A DNA stretch of 64,000 bases from Gnetum montanum (taxonomy: Eukaryota; Streptophyta; Gnetopsida; Gnetales; Gnetaceae). Positions 46,696 to 56,407 of the stretch are shown piece by piece. The notes under the pieces are model-generated. The model saw only the letters and a list, made by a program, of their open reading frames with translations, was not told the origin of the DNA and did no database searches. The position numbers and the translations under genes are program-made. The stretch covers positions 32,870-96,869 of the forward strand of contig MNCI01013584.1 of NCBI GenBank assembly GCA_015680685.1. The letters are read 5' to 3'. The first letter of the stretch is position 1, and each line of letters opens with the position of its first letter.

Positions 46696-47736
46696 CAGGC
46701 GAAGGCTTACTCTGCTGAACTTTGACTGCCACAGTTCAGCCTGCGTCACCCTCAGGGGCCTTGGCCATACGGAGCCTCTTACGTCGAGCTGCAGGTTCTA
46801 CAATTTCTTCTACCAGGCGTTTTCCTCACGAGGCGTCGCTGGTGTAAGTAGGCATTATCCCACCTACACTGTCGAGGCCTTGCACTTGGGGCACCGCCAG
46901 ATCCTTGGTCGTTATAGACAACGACTCTCTGATCCCTTCTGGCGGATCCTGCCCATGGGTAGTGCTGAGGATGTGGGCAATCCAAGATTTGGACAGCTGG
47001 TCTTAATCTTGCTGTACCCAAACCCCATTCCTTTGGAAGACCAGAAACTCAGCAAACCACCAGAGGCAAGCTATGAAGAAGGCGTAATGTACGTTGAAAC
47101 GGGACTCAAGCTTCTGGCGAAGCTTGATCATCTCATTACGCAGTCCCTTAGCAAAATAGCTTGCCTAATTGAACTGGGTCCCCTCCTCCAGAACCTCTCA
47201 CATAATATGGGTCTGTTCTACAGAAAAGAACTTCCCCTGTGAGAGAGTTTTAGGGAGAGCCCAAGCCCGGAAGAGGGGATAAAGCATCTTGGCAGCACCC
47301 ATCTGAAATTTTTCACAAGGAAACCCTTTGGTTTCCTTTGGGATCCTCACCCACTCCTTCAGCAAATTCTGGAAGGTAGCGCTCCTCTTCACCTTCTCAC
47401 TTACGGGAGGGCCGTCTGAAGGGACGCCAGAGAGGTCCGCGAAGAGCTGAGCGTCGATGTTAAAGCTTACGCACACGTTATGTATGCGCATCCAGAAACG
47501 CTCGGCCTTTTCGTTAAAGGAGTTGACTAGGGTTAGAATTTCACTGGCAGGGACATCAAGAGTTGCAGCCAAAAATAGGTGCATTAGCCCTGCTACTCGG
47601 ATCTTGGAGGTCATTGCGACTGGGACCGCCGAGTGGCCGAGCCAACGCTGTGCGTCCTTGATGTCACCGTAGCGAAAGAGGACGGCGTTCATCTCACGGC
47701 CGAAAATCGTAAGGGTAATCTCCCGAGATTCCCTAA
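46696..47736 (-). pseudogene. Antisense gene exon 5: large helical domain
   Basis: 1041 bases, acceptor TTTCATGTTGTGCAG, donor CTG|GTAAGCG. It reads RESREITLTIFGREMNAVLF, ...AAKMLYPLFRAWALPKTLSQ, FFSVEQTHIM* and on through FAKGLRNEMIKLRQKLES. Mainly helical, Leu/Ala-rich; it loosely recalls the helical extra-ORF domain found beside plant gypsy elements (as in element A, 12300-13021), but I cannot show homology. Five stops, no frameshift. The last third is Arg/Lys-rich (PAARRKRLRMAKAP), a possible nuclear localisation signal. Confidence 0.65.
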
Positions 47737-47834
47737 CTGCACAACATGAAATACAAATTAAACCAAAAAACTATTATGTAGTGTCCACAATTTACAATTA
47801 TATTACATAATAGCTAACTACACAACAGCCTTAC

Positions 47835-48678
47835 CGGGGCCAAATGGTAGGGGAAATGGCGGGAGTTCCCTCTGCACGTCCTCGATGGTAAGGGGCGGAT
47901 CTAGGGTCCAGTCATCGTGCAACCACCCAAGTCTTTGGCAATTCTCAAAAGCCCTAGCGTAACGGGTGGGGTACTCATGCATGTCAAAGCCGATATGCTC
48001 TATAACACTAGCACGCACGTTGCTAGTTGCAGTAAACGCCATTATCGCCGTTTCGGCCCACGATAACACATCCCCATCTCCAACTAACCTATTGTCTTGA
48101 ATAAAGAACCTGTACCATACAACATAGGCTTATTTTACATTTTTGCACATAGGCTTCTGTTATATCTCACATCGATAACAGACACCAACATAAAATAGAA
48201 AAATAGATAGTTAATAAAAGTTTCTTACCCACCTGCGTAGTACACCATGCCTTGTGGGTTCTGGAAACAGGTCGAGACATGGAGAGCCACGAACAGCGTG
48301 TTATATGCATGGTAACAGCTGAATTGAGCCGTTTCCCAGATCCAGTTCAAGCTCCTCAAGCCTTGGGCGCTCAGCTCTCGGTCCTCGGGACAGCCTGTAT
48401 CGATGGCTTCGTCCGTCAAAAAGGCCAGAATCCCTTGCGCAGAATCCGTCAGCAGGTGCTCTAAAAGAGCACTGGCGACGTCGCGAGACAAGTCAGACCA
48501 CACAATGATGCTGAAGTTGCGTAGCAAGAACTGCAGAAACTCCAGCGCACCCTGTCGAAACCATATGGCCTTCCCTTGCAACCGCATGTGCGGGGGAGGG
48601 ATATTGGGGACGATGGGGTTTATACAACACAGGACCCCGACAATATCCAGCACAATTAGGATGGGCTTTAGTACAACA
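47835..48678 (-). CDS. Antisense gene exons 3 and 4: FCP1/NIF-like HAD domain, catalytically dead
   Basis: Exon 3 begins after TTTTCTATACAG with VVLKPILIVLDIVGVLC (HAD motif I, normally D-x-[DN]-G), then FRQGALEFLQFLLRNFSIIV and VWSDLSRDVASALLEHLL (motif II, VWSS in the family), FLTDEAIDTGC. Exon 4 gives FFIQDNRLVGDGDVLSWAET and ends PFPLPFGPG; plant FCP1-like proteins have FQDNRLGPGGDLRVYLEGLA here, spanning the exon 3/4 joint. Motif I reads D-I-V, and the motif IV D-D (LLVDDSP) reads LFVALHV, so phosphatase activity would be absent. Joint phase and homology both support the splicing. No stops in these two exons. Confidence 0.7.
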
Positions 48679-48757
48679 CTGTATAGAAAACCCAATGCAT
48701 ACATTAACACCTACATTTACATTTGCATGGCTAACACAGAAAACTCATAAACTACAC

Positions 48758-49071
48758 TTAGCTATCCAGGGCGAAATCGCCCAAACCCTTGCAGTAACGC
48801 AAGGTTCGTCCTTGACAACAGCGGTAGACGCAACCCCATCAAACCCTCGTATTAACTCGAGGTCCACAATTCGAAATTCACATTCACGTAAACAAAAATA
48901 TATCATGAAAGTAGATATTGAAATAAACATAAGCATGTAAGGAATGACTAACTAGTTCAATGGCGTAGGGTCGCGAACATCGACCAGCGCCTGCGAAACA
49001 CGATCCAGAGTTGCTTGCATTTCATTGATTTTGGCCAGTTTAGTGTTCTTCCTCTTGATCTTCGGTGCCAT
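48758..49071 (-). CDS. Antisense gene exons 1 and 2 (boundaries uncertain)
   Basis: ATG at 49071-49069 opens a basic N-terminus, MAPKIKRKNTKLAKINEMQA, which runs to a TAG after PTPLN. Exon 2 contains GFDGVASTAVVKDEPCVTAR and WAISPWIA and joins exon 3 in phase through donor GCTAA|GTGTAG. Two phase-0 donors in exon 1 (CTG|GTCGAT, GAT|GTTCGC) could join to CTCGAG|TTA. Neither is strong. No promoter was identified upstream (49072-49470). Confidence 0.45.
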
Positions 49072-49471
49072 TGCAATGGCTTCAGAATTTTTTACAGCTT
49101 AACACTTGCAAATCTTCGCGAGATTACACGCTCTAACTCTCTGCTCTTCCTTCTCTCAATGACAGTCACGAATTTGAATTCTCAAAGAGCCAACAACCTA
49201 TCCTCATCAAAAAACTACCTACTTATACGCGAGGATCACCGACTTGATATCCGATTTCAGCGGGACTTTTCTAAAAAGGAACCCAAAAATCCGGATATTA
49301 ATGCGGCTGATATCGCACGTGCCACTATCCGAAATGACGTTAAACTACCACATCTTATTGCCTCGTAATCGGGTTACATTGATTACAGCTTGTCTATAAT
49401 ATTCAAAATTCAGTTAGCCTTCCACGTTCGGCGACATCGCGTCACTTGTCTCCTAACCATTTACGCACTTG

Positions 49472-49483
49472 GCGATTTTGCAG
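49472..49483 (+). other. Probable sense-strand splice acceptor before RT
   Basis: GCGATTTTGCAG immediately precedes the first conserved pol residues (DRRQMD). No ATG lies at the start of the RT frame, and stops lie in that frame just upstream, so a spliced gag-pro-pol message, as known for Ogre elements, fits. The donor is not established. Confidence 0.45.
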
Positions 49484-51080
49484 GACAGACGGCAAATGGA
49501 CGTAACAGTTTCAGCACCCCTCACTTTGACGGGCCCATATGGGAATGTAGTTAGGCAATTTGACCCCACGCTGATAGACGCTAACTCTTCTTTAGAAGAC
49601 GTAACCATAGCTACGTCAGAGACATCCCCAGAGTGGCCAGAACAGTCGACGCGTACACTAGATCTGCAGGTTGGGGACATAACCAAAGACCCCCTCAGTG
49701 AGGTCCCTATCATTATGCACAAGGGTGAAGCCAAAACGCTCAAAGTCAGTTCTTTATTAGACCAGAAAATGCACGATGCCATAACATGGGTCCTGCAAGA
49801 CAACATTACTGTCTTCACATGGTCATATGAGGATATGCTTGGACTAGATCCCAGGCTAATCCAGCATAACATCATCTTAGACACGCAGATTAAAGCAGTT
49901 AGGCAAAAGACACGTAAAATCAAACCAGAAATCACGCTAGCCATGCGTGATGAAATCACTAAACTTTATCAGGCTGGTTTCATCCGTGTAGTCAATTACT
50001 CGGATTGGGTGTCTAACATTGTAGTCGTCCCAAAGAAGACTGGAAGCATATGCATCTACATCGACTTCCGGGATTTGAATAGGGCAACGATCAAAGATAA
50101 CTTCCCACTTCCAAGTATCGACCAGCTAGTTGACACAATAGTTGGGCATGCGCTGCTGTCCTTCATGGATGGCTTTTTAGGCTATAACCAGATTCGCATT
50201 AATCCAGAACATCAACTGACCACGATATTCATGACGCCCTAGGGCACCTTCTGCTATACTATGATGCCTTTTGGTCTAAAGAACACTGGAGCAACGTATC
50301 AACGAGCCATGACATACATCTTCAGCGATTACCTTTTAGGAAGGCTGAATGATTACGTAGACGATATAGCATTTAAGTCTTTAAAGTCTAAGGATCATTC
50401 AGGAGACCTGGAGTTAGTCCTTAAAAGATGTTTCAAATACGAGCTCCGGCTTAACCCAAATAAGTGCGTATTCGGAGTCAGGACCGGACGCATGCTAGGG
50501 TTTTTGGTGTCGGAAGCTGGCATACGAGTTGACCCTAATAAGGTCAAAGCCATTGTTGAGCTTACACCTCCTACAGACCTCAAGCAGTTACGTGGGTTAC
50601 AGGGATGCTTACAGTTTATACGCTGGTTCATCTCGAGATTAACCGACAAGCTACACCCTATGCAACACTTGCTGAAAAAGGGGGTTAATTTCGAATGGAC
50701 CGATGATTGCCAACGTGCGTTTGACAGTTTAAAACAAGAACTACAACATTTACCAACGGTTTTCCCACCACAAAGTGACTTCCCTTTTTACATTTACCTC
50801 GTAACTTCGGATGTAGCGTTAGCCGCATTACTTTGTCAAAGGAGGGATGATGGGTCGGAAGTGCCCATCTACTACTTGAGTCATGCCCTATGTGCGTACG
50901 AAACGAGGTATAACGATGTAGGGCGTAATTGCCTAGCATTAGTTTTTATGCTTAAAAAGTGTAGACATTATCTTTTCCGTAGTAAAGTCAACGTCATCTG
51001 TAAAAACAACATTCTTAGGGCCATTACGCATAGCTTATATGAGAGTAGTAAAATAGCTCGCTGGAAGGCTATCACGGTAG
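49484..51080 (+). pseudogene. pol: Reverse transcriptase and first RNase H of element 2
   Basis: One frame with a single TAG at 50240 (CAG in relatives). RT: DPRLIQHNIILDTQIKAV, AGFIRVVNYSDWVSNIVVVP, IDFRDLNRATIKDNFPLPSI, MPFGLKNTGATYQRAM, catalytic YVDD at 50353-50364, LGFLVSEAGIRVDPNKV. Then RNase H: SDVALAALLCQRRDDGSEVP, IYYLSHALCAYETRYNDV, LKKCRHYLF. Length and order are as in Tat-lineage elements. The region is well preserved apart from the stop. Confidence 0.9.
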
Positions 51081-51806
51081 AATTCGATCTGCACTATATC
51101 GGCCAATCATCTATGAAAGGCCAAGCGATAGCTGACCAGTTAATAACTTTACCGATTAATAATCAGGTGACTATAGAGCCAGAGTTCCTTGACGAACATG
51201 TACATAGTTTAAGCCCTATCTTGACAGGCCCTGAAGCAACGTTATACTTTGACGGCGCTTTAACCGCTAGAGGTGGCAATGCTGCCACTGTTATCACGCT
51301 ATTGCCTGAGGATGTGCGTCTTCACGCTTATCACTTGACCTTCCCTTGTACGAACAATGTGGCAGAGCACGAGGGGCTCCTTAGGGGATTACTAACTACC
51401 AGTGAACTCGATGTTCAACACCTGGCAATTAGGGATGCTTGTCATAAATCAGATCACAGGAGTCTACGCCTGCAAGGCTGTACATTTGCAGCCCTACTGC
51501 AATACGGCTAAAGATCTTCTGAGACGATTTGCGACCATCGATGCCCAGCACGTGCCACGCACGGATAACACACTAGCTGATGCACTGGCAACACTGGCTT
51601 TGAACGTGCCTGCACATCTTTTTGACACCTGTCCTGCATTGATCATAGACTGCACACGTCCTATCATTCAGACGGTGCAAATCTCTTCTCTTCTCGAAGA
51701 AAGCACGCCTGAATGGTACGACGACATTAAAACTTACCTTTTACAGGGCGAGCTACCGTCTACATTAACACGTGCACAGAAAGACACAATCCGTAAGCAG
51801 GCTAGG
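51081..51806 (+). pseudogene. pol: Connection and second (archaeal-type) RNase H
   Basis: LYFDGALTARGGNAATVITL and CTNNVAEHEGLLRGL match the second RNase H found in Tat/Ogre elements (FDGA..., TNN.AEYEA). A one-base deletion near 51430 destroys the G-D-S motif (RDACHK) and shifts the frame. The domain continues as LVINQITGVYACK, ...DNTLADALATLALNV. It ends at TAA 51807. The dual RNase H is a lineage marker. Confidence 0.8.
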
Positions 51807-52954
51807 TAATACGTCATCATCGGAGACAACACTCTTTGTAGACGCTCCTTTGATGGCGTACTGCTGACTTGCGTCGACAAAAACCAAGCACAACATATAG
51901 TCGGCGAAGTTCACGAGGGATTGTGAAGTGGCCACGTAGCACCACGGGCTATGGCCCTAAAAATTCGTCGTTTAGGATACTACTGGCCGCGCATGGAAAA
52001 AGATTGCTTGACAAAGGTCAAAACTTGTGACATGTGTCAGTGTCACGCTAACCTCATACACGTGTCACCCACAGAATTACATAGAACACAGATAACATGG
52101 CCATTTCAGCGATTCGGACTAGACAATATAGGTCCCATCACGCCGAAATCTTCTGCAGGCCATAGCTTGATTATTACCACTACTGAGTATTTTACAAATT
52201 GGGTAGAGGCTGTTCCCCTGTGAAAGATCACATCTCAACAGATTTTCCATTTTATCCTGGACAATATAGTAACCAGATTTGGTCTCCCGATGACTATCGT
52301 GACCGATAATGGGCCACAGTTTAGTAGCACGGAAACCAAATCCTTCTGTGACAACCTGGGCATTAGACAATCCTTTTCCTCTTCCTATTACCCACAAGCG
52401 AATGGTCAAGCTGAAGCAACGAACAAAGTGATCATCAATCTGTTCAAGAAAATGCTCGACGACAACAAAAGGCGGTGGCACGAACAGATCCTCTATGTGC
52501 TATGGGCATATTGTACTACGTGTAGGATAGCTACGGGTAGTATGCCCTATAGCCTCGTTTATGGGTCTGAAGCAGTGTTGCCTCTCGAGTTGCAAATCCC
52601 TTCTCTGAGAATGGTCCTCTCCACGGTTATAAATGAGGCTCAACACATCGAGTCTCGAATCGCAGATCTGGATTCAGTCGAAGAGAAGCAGATACAGGCT
52701 CTTGACATGATTGAAAGGTATCAACAAAAATAGCGACAGAAACATCACGACAACCTTCAACAGCGCCCGATCAAGAAAGGAGATCTAGTTCTCAAGGCCA
52801 TGCGTGAACCAGTAAGTAAATTCTCTGCAAACTGGGAAGGCCCTTTCTTGGTGGTCGACGTGTACAACAACGAAGCATTCAAGCTAGCATACGTCAACGG
52901 CAATGAATTATCAAATCCTGTAAATCATGTATATCTGAAGGGATATTACATTTA
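51807..52954 (+). pseudogene. pol: Integrase of element 2
   Basis: In frame with the second RNase H. HHCC finger: VGEVHEGL*SGHVAPRAMAL, ...TCDMCQCH. DDE core: first Asp in FGLDNIGPIT (about 52110), second in MTIVTDNGPQF (about 52300), Glu in ANGQAEATNKV (about 52410). C-terminal module KGDLVLKAMREPVSKFSANW, ending NHVYLKGYYI and a stop at 52952-52954. Stops: TAA 51807, TGA about 51925, TGA about 52222, TAG 52731. No chromodomain or env-like gene follows. Confidence 0.9.
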
Positions 52955-52977
52955 ACAACATCTACGGTGTCAACAGC

Positions 52978-53470
52978 AGGTATGCAATATACGTCCGCTA
53001 CGACGTTAAACTGGCACTGACCGTCCGCTACCACGTAAAACTGGCATTCCTTGCACGCGTCCGCCACGATGCTAAATTGGCAGTATTCGTCTGCTATGAT
53101 GCAAAACTGGCAGGTTGCAACCGTCCGCTAAGATGTAAAACTAGCAATGTTGTACAGGTCCACCACGACGAAAAACTAGCATCTTTTGCACGTGTCCACC
53201 ACGATGCTAAACTAGCATAGGTAAGTAGCCGTCTACTGAGACGTAAAACTAGCACAGCCCTGTCCTTGGGTCAGGACATGAAACTGACATCCACAGCACG
53301 GTCTGCTGAGACCATAAATCAGACACTCCATCGTCCACTACGACGTAAAACTAGCATTTCTCGGTCTGCCCAGACTTTAAACTGGGACCATGGTCTGCTG
53401 AGACTTAAAACTAGCAATGAAAATCTATCAGGACTTAAAACTGGGACTTACAGACTGCTGCCATGTAACT
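52978..53470 (+). repeat. Tandem array in 3' UTR, 40-50 base unit, 11+ copies
   Basis: Degenerate unit with GTCCGCTACGACGTAAAACT followed by (A/G)GCA. The clearest copies are at about 52993, 53027, 53067, 53160, 53200, 53235 and 53335; later units change to GGTCTGCTGAGACTTAAAACT. Hypervariable 3' UTR tandem repeats are known in Tat/Ogre elements as a source of satellites. Confidence 0.8.
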
Positions 53471-54568
53471 CAAGTGAGCATGATCATCTCTGTATGGCTG
53501 CACGACCAACGGGGTGGGATACTAGGACAATCCCAGTGTCGCCACCCCACTAGCATCCTACTGATTCCTCAGACGAGCTGAAAGGCATCCTACTGACCCC
53601 TCGGAGATGCCGTTGCTGCGCCCACTACAGTGGTGGCACCTCTGAGAGTTTAGTCTCGTCAGCCGGAGCCCCGATGAAATCCTCATCGACAACGACCTCG
53701 GGAACCTCCGCCAATCATTGCTATCGGACGCTAGCTTTGCAAATTCATCTTGCTGGTTCCTTTCCTAACCAGTTAGGTGCACTGTGTCTAATGCCTTTTG
53801 GAAAAGATATGCTGGGCCAATCATCAGGATTGGCGGCTTCGCCCTCATGCCCCAGCTTCTTCTTCGTGGCCCAATCGCTCTATCTCGCATCAAACGACCC
53901 TCGTTTCAACAACCTCCCCTCTCGTTTACATGAGCAGCGGTGTCCTCTGTTTTCTTCTGTGGTTGCAGGTTACTTGCTTTGGGGGATGCCGTTCAAAGGT
54001 GCGTTCATCTAAGCGGTGAAGTACAACAACGTGTTGAAATGGCTGCTCGGGTTTGCTCAACCACTTAGATCTGCATGCCTATACCTCTCACAATTCTACC
54101 CTTAGCTCTTATTTCCCTTCATCCCCACCACCCGCTTCCCATACGCAAAACCCACATATGCAAGTATCCATTTCCCGCACTCACACTAGCAGAGATATCG
54201 CAGAAGTGATGTGCCATGCTCCTTTTGCAAGCATTCCTGCTATAATCAGTGACAGAGAGATCTCAGGCTAACGCACTACGCTTGTCTGGAAGCATTCATG
54301 TCAACATAAATGTGCGTACGTTTCTGTGTGTGCAGTAAGCGTATTCCATACTCCCACCATCCTGACTCATTTTACATCTTCTCTGAATCTTTTTCCTACT
54401 AATGTCATTCTACCTCCCATTCCCTCCAGCTTTGCTCTTCCATATTGACAGGGAAATCCTTCAATAGCCATGGATGGACACTGTTCTTGCTTCTACAAAT
54501 CCGGTGTTTCGTATTCTTTATCGATGTCTTTCGGGTAAGTCCTCCAACCATCAACAAAGAGGGGCCAT
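53471..54568 (+). other. Non-coding 3' region and polypurine tract
   Basis: No ORF with a family; the frames at 53674-54012 and 54053-54271 lack motifs. A purine-rich AAAGAGGGG at about 54556-54564, four bases before the LTR, is the likely polypurine tract. Confidence 0.55.
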
Positions 54569-55919
54569 TGAAACATCGTGAAAAATGTGCGAGTCGGCCT
54601 CAGGCAAAGATTCGCAATTCAAGCAAGGGCGCAGGTCAGAATTCCAGAAAGGAGACTAAGACAGAGCAACACCAAGAGGTGCATAGCATCGAGTCCTTGA
54701 CCCCTTGTGCAGATTCCTAATCTTTCTATGCTTTTTTCTGTTTATGCTACATCACGCAACGTAGCGTGATGACGCATAGCGTGACTTTGCTTAAACACAG
54801 TCCGGCATTAGAAGGATAGTTACTTTGGCATGGGGAGAAGCTTGAGCAGCGTAATATACAACTTCTTGTGTATTTTGCTAAGTCTTTTGTTCAAGGCTAG
54901 GTTTACCCTCTGCTACGCATGGCAGCGTGATATGCTCCAGAACAGTCAAAAGCAAAGTCTAAGAAAGTGCAACTGCTCATCATACGCTCATCACGCAACG
55001 TAGCATGTCGCAGCGTATTGCATTGCTGAGCTAAACAGTGGTTACGCTTCATTACACGCGGCTGTGTAAGAAAGTGTAAAATAGCTTGAATCCATTGCTG
55101 CCATGTTATGTTATGCTCATGCACGCAATGCAGCGTGATGAGCATAAAATAACCCAAAGACAGTTGATACATGCCCGACGTGCATCTTTTCTTCACACGC
55201 ACAATACGTGAACGGGCGTATTGTGCGCAGTCATGAAGTTTGACACAAAAATGGTAAAACCAACAGTACCCGAAACATTTGGGACACACGTCTTCAGGGT
55301 TGCACCTTTTCCATGGAGCGTTGTAGCCTATAAATACCCTAGTTGACAAAGATACAGAGGTTCGCAAATCAGAGAAGCAAAGGCATTTTTCTGAGCACTG
55401 GAGCACTTATCACTTTTTGAGCAGAGGTATAGAGAGTAGTGCCTTGGCAATTGTTGACAGCATCACCTTTCAGCAGAAACAGAGCACAGTTCACTTTGAG
55501 CACCGGTGGCAGGAGTAATCATTCTGTTNGTTTTCTTGTTGTTTTGTGCTTGCTTCATATCCAATAATCGGGGATTCCCCAGTGTAATGAAATATACAAA
55601 ATATACATTTTTCAAGTCAAAGCGTGGATCTTGAAATTACGTGCTTCTCTTATGTCAGCTTCCTCTTATTGTGTTTAGCGTTATCATCGTTGCAATTCGT
55701 CTACATCGTTTTCCCTCGATCTACGATTCCTCGAATCAGATCGTTTCCATGAAATATTCATCAGTTTACTGATTAGTAAGTCCCTGTCTAATCGACAAGA
55801 CCATTTAGGGCACCATGGATTCGTTTGTTCAGCATAGCCCTCGCGCGGATCCGTGGTTAAAACTGTGTACACGGAATCTATTCGGTATTTTCCAGCTGCC
55901 GACGTTTTTCGTCGTTACA
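54569..55919 (+). repeat. 3' LTR of element 2
   Basis: Starts TGAAACATCG, ends GTCGTTACA. 1351 bases against 1455 in the 5' LTR; the shortage is explained by the N at 55529, where the 5' LTR has about 110 more bases (39782-39892). Elsewhere the copies differ mainly by transitions. Confidence 0.9.
55529..55529. other. Assembly join: N with about 110 bases missing
   Basis: Unlike the other N positions, the sequence here is shorter than its partner LTR; U5 bases between ATTCTGTT and TTTTCTTG are absent. Probably a collapsed gap. Confidence 0.7.
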
Positions 55920-55924
55920 GATAG

Positions 55925-56407
55925 CAGGAGAGTTGGGTAGAGGGACTTTTTCCATAAATGATGCAAGAGACATGGAGTTTGATGTGGTTGTTTGAAGAGT
56001 CAAAGTTTGGAAAAGACTTTCAATGAAATTGTTTGGCTCTTGCTCAACCTGAAACTCATCTTCCTCTCCTTGATGATCCTCTGAGCTAATTCCTCACTAA
56101 ACACATCAACATCTATGAGTTGTGTGAGTATTTGCACATAGAATTTGGTAAGGAGGATTTGGTCATAGGGAGATGGAATGTATTTTTTCCCATCCAAGTG
56201 TATGATTTTGAATTGATGTTTAATGTTAGATTCAGAGTAGGGTATCAATAGACTAGCTTACATCTGAGCACAAAGGAAGTTGTAAAATTCCTCATTGATA
56301 ACTATGAAATTTGAGCTCTTACCCCTTTTCCTAAATAATTGCTTTTGTTCTATGAACATGGGGTCTTTCAAGTCATAAACATGAATTGCATCTTGGCTAT
56401 ATACCAT
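55925..56407 (-). pseudogene. gag: gag N-terminus of element 3
   Basis: Minus strand ATG at 56407-56405 (MVYSQDAIHVYDLKD), then EEFYNFLCAQM*ASLL and SNIKHQFKIIHLDGKKYI, SPYDQILLTKFYVQILTQLI. It aligns with element 2 EYNFICVKIQAKLA, EVKRNFEVVHRGGHDF, AYDIIPF...LITQLF. The rest of the gene is on the far side of element 2 (38819 down). Confidence 0.8.

Larger units (their letters stand above)
44933..49071 (-). pseudogene. Antisense multi-exon gene: FCP1-like pseudo-phosphatase, helical domain, coiled coil, acidic tail
   Basis: Predicted exons (plus coordinates, minus strand): 1 from 49071 (end unsure), 2 about 48855-48758, 3 48678-48229, 4 48109-47835, 5 47736-46696, 6 46632-46387, 7 46316-46188, 8 46109-45520, 9 45458-45315, 10 45235-44933. 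All introns from 2/3 onward are GT..AG, 61-119 bases, and phases agree at every junction (2,2,1,1,1,1,0,0). No frameshift in about 3.2 kb. Stops: TGA 47198, TAG 47165, TAA 47003, TGA 46826, TGA 46736 in exon 5; TAG 45832, TAG 45673 in exon 8; each is one transition from a sense codon. About 1,100 codons. Not part of any usual gypsy gene set. The exon 1/2 joint is uncertain. Origin may be a captured host gene fused to a transposon extra ORF. Confidence 0.75.
38825..55919 (+). mobile_element. Element 2: complete Tat-lineage Ty3/gypsy element with antisense gene
   Basis: 17.1 kb between LTR ends. Flanking bases are GATAA (38820-38824) and GATAG (55920-55924), a target duplication with one difference. 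Order: LTR, PBS, leader, gag, protease, 5.1-kb gap with an antisense multi-exon gene, RT, RNase H, second RNase H, integrase, tandem array, polypurine tract, LTR. The second RNase H and the lack of a chromodomain place it in the Tat group. gag and pol have several transition-type stops and a few frameshifts, so this copy cannot act alone. It inserted into gag of element 3. Confidence 0.9.

Noticed and set aside
52978-53470. Regular repeats suggesting a CRISPR-like array
   Set aside because: Units are degenerate and tandem, with no constant repeat plus unique spacer, and the context is a plant retrotransposon 3' UTR.
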